Part shown: positions 53,947 through 56,120 of the stretch, piece by piece
Layout: each line of letters starts with the position of its first letter
How positions within the stretch are numbered: the first letter of the stretch is position 1
Assembly (NCBI GenBank): GCA_021298315.1
Contig: JAJTFC010000014.1
Location: forward strand, 1 to 56,120
Length of the DNA: 56,120 nucleotides
Direction: 5' to 3'
Source of the DNA: Planctomycetaceae bacterium
GTDB lineage: Bacteria; Planctomycetota; Planctomycetia; Pirellulales; Pirellulaceae
Made by a program: the position numbers and the translations under genes
The notes under the pieces: model-generated
What the model saw: the letters and a program-made list of their open reading frames with translations, nothing else
What the model was told of the DNA's origin: nothing
The model's database searches: none

Positions 53947-55176
53947 ATGAAGAAGCATTTGATTGGAGCTTTTTTGGTGGGTTTCGCCCTGCCGGTCGTT
54001 GGTTCGTGTGCTGACAGCGTCAAGCTCGGGGATCCGAGTCTGACCTCCGGGGTACCTGGCTCGGGTGCGTTGAATGCAGCCGATGTCAAAAAATATCTAG
54101 AGAATCCAGCCAACCACGCGGTTTTGAGTGTCGAGTTGCCCGAAGGACTCTCGGCCGGCACGGGAGCGATTTACATCCCCGAGGATAACCCGCTTACGCG
54201 GGCCAAGGTAGAGCTTGGACGGCAGTTGTATTTCGACAAGCGACTGTCGAAGAATGCGACGGTCAGTTGCGCCGATTGCCACAGCCCCTCGGCCGGATAT
54301 GGAGCTCACACTCAGTTTGGTGTGGGGATCAATGGCCAGACCGGAGGTCGCAACTCTCCGACTTCGTTCAATCGGATTTTGAGCAAAGCGCAGTTTTGGG
54401 ATGGGCGAGCAGGAAGTCTGGAGGCTCAAGCTGTTGGTCCGATAGCTAACCCCATCGAGATGGGCAACACCCACGATGGGGTCGTCAAGTTCTTGACTGC
54501 CAACGAGGTGTATCGGATCCAATTCGAAAAGGTCTTCGGTGCAGCACCAAACATTGATAATGTGGGCAAAGCGATTGCGGCATTCGAGCGAACAATCGTC
54601 ACCGGCAGCTCTCCCTATGATGCTTACGAGCCACTTCGAAAATTCACCGAGGCATTCAGCGAAGAACTTGAGGACCTCGACGATTTCAAGAAGGATGATT
54701 CAGCGAACTTTGCTAAGTACGAAGAGCTAAAGAAGAAGAGCGATGCAAATCCGATGAGTGAATCGGCCAAGCGTGGGCGGGATCTGTTTTTCAGCACCAA
54801 GTCGAATTGTTCGGCATGCCATGCGGGCGCAAACTTCACCGATGAGCTCTACCACAATCTAGGGGTAGGCATGGCGGCTGAAAAGCTTGATTTGGGTCGC
54901 TACGAGCAGACCAAGCAGGAGAAGGACAAAGGTGCCTTTAAGACACCGACTTTGAGAAATGTCGCTTTGAATGCGCCTTATATGCACGATGGGAGCCAAG
55001 AGACGCTCGAAGAGGTTGTGGAATGGTACGCTAAGGGAGGGCATCCGAATCCTTACTTGAGCGACAAGATCAAGAAGCTCGAGCTATCAGCTCAAGACAA
55101 AGCCGACTTGGTCGAGTTCATGAAGGCCCTGACGGGTCCTTTGCCAGTGGTCAACGAAGGACGTTTGCCTCAGTAA
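53947..55176 (+). CDS. Di-heme cytochrome c peroxidase (CCP/MauG family)
   Basis: The 409-residue exported protein has two c-heme sites: CADCH (Cys108, 111, His112) and CSACH (Cys288, 291, His292). It also has the CCP blocks NRILSKAQFWDGRAGSLEAQ, GPIANPIEMG, KTPTLRNVALNAPYMHDGS and LEEVVEWYAKGG. It reduces hydrogen peroxide in the periplasm with electrons from a small cytochrome. The signal ends VVGSC, so a lipoprotein is possible. The start at 53947 is chosen by the signal peptide; the frame is open to 53824. A bidirectional terminator follows. Confidence 0.93.
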   Translation: MKKHLIGAFLVGFALPVVGSCADSVKLGDPSLTSGVPGSGALNAADVKKYLENPANHAVLSVELPEGLSAGTGAIYIPEDNPLTRAKVELGRQLYFDKRLSKNATVSCADCHSPSAGYGAHTQFGVGINGQTGGRNSPTSFNRILSKAQFWDGRAGSLEAQAVGPIANPIEMGNTHDGVVKFLTANEVYRIQFEKVFGAAPNIDNVGKAIAAFERTIVTGSSPYDAYEPLRKFTEAFSEELEDLDDFKKDDSANFAKYEELKKKSDANPMSESAKRGRDLFFSTKSNCSACHAGANFTDELYHNLGVGMAAEKLDLGRYEQTKQEKDKGAFKTPTLRNVALNAPYMHDGSQETLEEVVEWYAKGGHPNPYLSDKIKKLELSAQDKADLVEFMKALTGPLPVVNEGRLPQ

Positions 55177-55210
55177 GTACTGGTCGTTGAGACTCCTTGT
55201 CGAAATAAAA

Positions 55211-55240
55211 AAAATCGGCTCGTTTTCACGAGCCGATTTT
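55211..55240. terminator. Bidirectional intrinsic terminator
   Basis: AAAATCGGCTCG and CGAGCCGATTTT form a perfect 12-bp stem with loop TTTTCA, with A- and T-runs on both sides. It serves the convergent CCP gene (ends 55176) and repeat-protein gene (ends 55281). Confidence 0.93.
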
Positions 55241-55280
55241 CATTTCGCTTGTATCTTAACCCTAGCAAACCGAATCGCAA

Positions 55281-56120
55281 TTAGCGAACTCGGGTGCTGC
55301 TAGCTTGAATGATACCGCGATTGGTGTTCAGGTAAGCATGAGGATCAACTACTGGAGCTGGAGCAGCAGCAGGAGCGGCAACAGGGGTGCTTCCGCAGGA
55401 GCTGCAACCCGAATCACAACCAGCAGCAGCATCGCAGCTGGACTTGCTCTTGAAAATCTTTCCGAGCAGACCGCAAGAACGCTTGCCAGCACCGATACCG
55501 CCATCGCAACCAGCAGCGGCACCGCTGCAAGGATCGCAAGCAGCGACTTCAGCACCGCAAGAAGGACCACGTCCGAGCAGGCCTTTTCCGCAACCACCGG
55601 CGATTTCAGCGCCGCAGCTTGGGCCAGCACCGCAACCACCAGCGATTTCAGCGCCGCAGCTTGGACCAGCAACTTCGGCTCCGCAGCTTGGAGCTGCGGT
55701 AACGCGAGAAGCATGCTTAGCAGCCAAACGTGCGTGGAGGTTAGCAGCAGCGTTGTGGATCTTGTTCATCTTTTCCACGTGAGCTGCGTGCAACTTGCAC
55801 TTGAGGCCTTTGAGGCCATCGAGAACTGGGGTGCGGCAGACAGGAGCTGGAGCGCAACCGGCGGTTTCAACACCGCAGCTTGGTCCAACTACACCGCCGT
55901 TGTTACCAGCACATGCATCGCTAGCAGCGATTTCGCTTCCGCAGCTAGGACCACGCTTGCCGAGAAGACCGCAACCGGCCTTGCCAGCTCCGATACCTGC
56001 ACCGATACCGGCACCGGCACATGGATCGCAAGCAGGAGCAGCGATTTCGGTTCCGCAGCTTGGGCCACGTCCGCAACCAGCCATTTCGGCTCCGCAGCTA
56101 GGATCAACAACCGAGGTATC
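55281..56120 (-). CDS. Cys-rich PSCGxE repeat protein (5' end outside window)
   Basis: The frame is open across the window edge; at least 279 residues are present, and the Met at 56084 lies within a repeat, so the real start is upstream. Eight copies of PSCG(A/T/S/V)E(I/V/M/T)A occur, with Gly/Ala/Cys-rich spacers (GCGLLGK, CDPCAG), an unusual basic helical segment in the middle (KCKLHAAHVEKMNKIHNAAA), and a Pro/Ala-rich tail. I recognise no family. Many Cys suggest a disulfide-linked surface protein; the missing N-terminus prevents checking for a signal peptide. Confidence 0.7.
   Translation of the reverse strand, partial: DTSVVDPSCGAEMAGCGRGPSCGTEIAAPACDPCAGAGIGAGIGAGKAGCGLLGKRGPSCGSEIAASDACAGNNGGVVGPSCGVETAGCAPAPVCRTPVLDGLKGLKCKLHAAHVEKMNKIHNAAANLHARLAAKHASRVTAAPSCGAEVAGPSCGAEIAGGCGAGPSCGAEIAGGCGKGLLGRGPSCGAEVAACDPCSGAAAGCDGGIGAGKRSCGLLGKIFKSKSSCDAAAGCDSGCSSCGSTPVAAPAAAPAPVVDPHAYLNTNRGIIQASSTRVR

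Overview
The window is typical planctomycete chromosome, most likely from the Pirellula/Rhodopirellula group. The evidence is a PSCyt1/DUF1549/DUF1553 cytochrome protein followed by a DUF1501 protein, a DUF1559 prepilin-like protein, a PEP-CTERM protein, a mammalian-type (PTPMT1-like) phosphatase, a cysteinyl-tRNA synthetase and an adenylylsulfate kinase with lineage-type insertions, moderate GC and weak Shine-Dalgarno signals. No phage, insertion sequence, CRISPR array or secretion cluster is visible. Gene function comes from reading protein motifs, without database searches.

Layout. 0-10 kb is accessory: an SGNH hydrolase tail, a Uma2 nuclease, a large unknown protein, DUF4058, secreted M28 peptidase and alpha/beta hydrolase, a coupled PEP-CTERM/DUF6924 pair, a nucleotidyltransferase, and a DUF1851 (Tdi1-like) protein followed by an unknown. 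10-22 kb holds the DUF1549/DUF1501 pair, a bestrophin-like membrane protein overlapping a GH63/MGH1-type glycosidase, an orphan LuxR response regulator, a TolB-like propeller, two decayed small genes, a second SGNH hydrolase and tRNA-Arg(TCG). 22-30 kb is a minus-strand operon: PP2C phosphatase, PTPMT1-like phosphatase and a 2040-residue alpha-2-macroglobulin. 30-47 kb is mostly housekeeping: cysS, gyrA with an overlapping glycosyltransferase, hemL, a Ser/Thr kinase, an ABC ATPase, a tight TerB-like/cysC/ricT/Minf_1886/small ORF/apgM-like operon, and leuCD. 47-56 kb holds an M20 peptidase, a lipoprotein, a DUF1559 protein, a Fur-family regulator, three membrane genes ending in a HGSNAT-like acyltransferase, a di-heme cytochrome c peroxidase, and a Cys-rich repeat protein running off the right edge.

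The least explained content is between genes. At least four structured repeat families occur: (1) a palindrome GTGATTTC-NNN-GAAATCAC clustered at gene 3' ends, once containing the stop codon of the alpha-2-macroglobulin gene; (2) a GAGCACGAGCAC paired repeat at three places; (3) a 95-bp MITE-like palindrome; (4) a four-unit tandem array between a TPR gene and gyrA, each unit with two hairpins, one stem conserved by a compensatory base-pair change. Also notable are a 31-codon translationally coupled membrane ORF before apgM, a two-helix membrane gene broken by one in-frame TAG, and the PSCG(A/T/S)E repeat protein.
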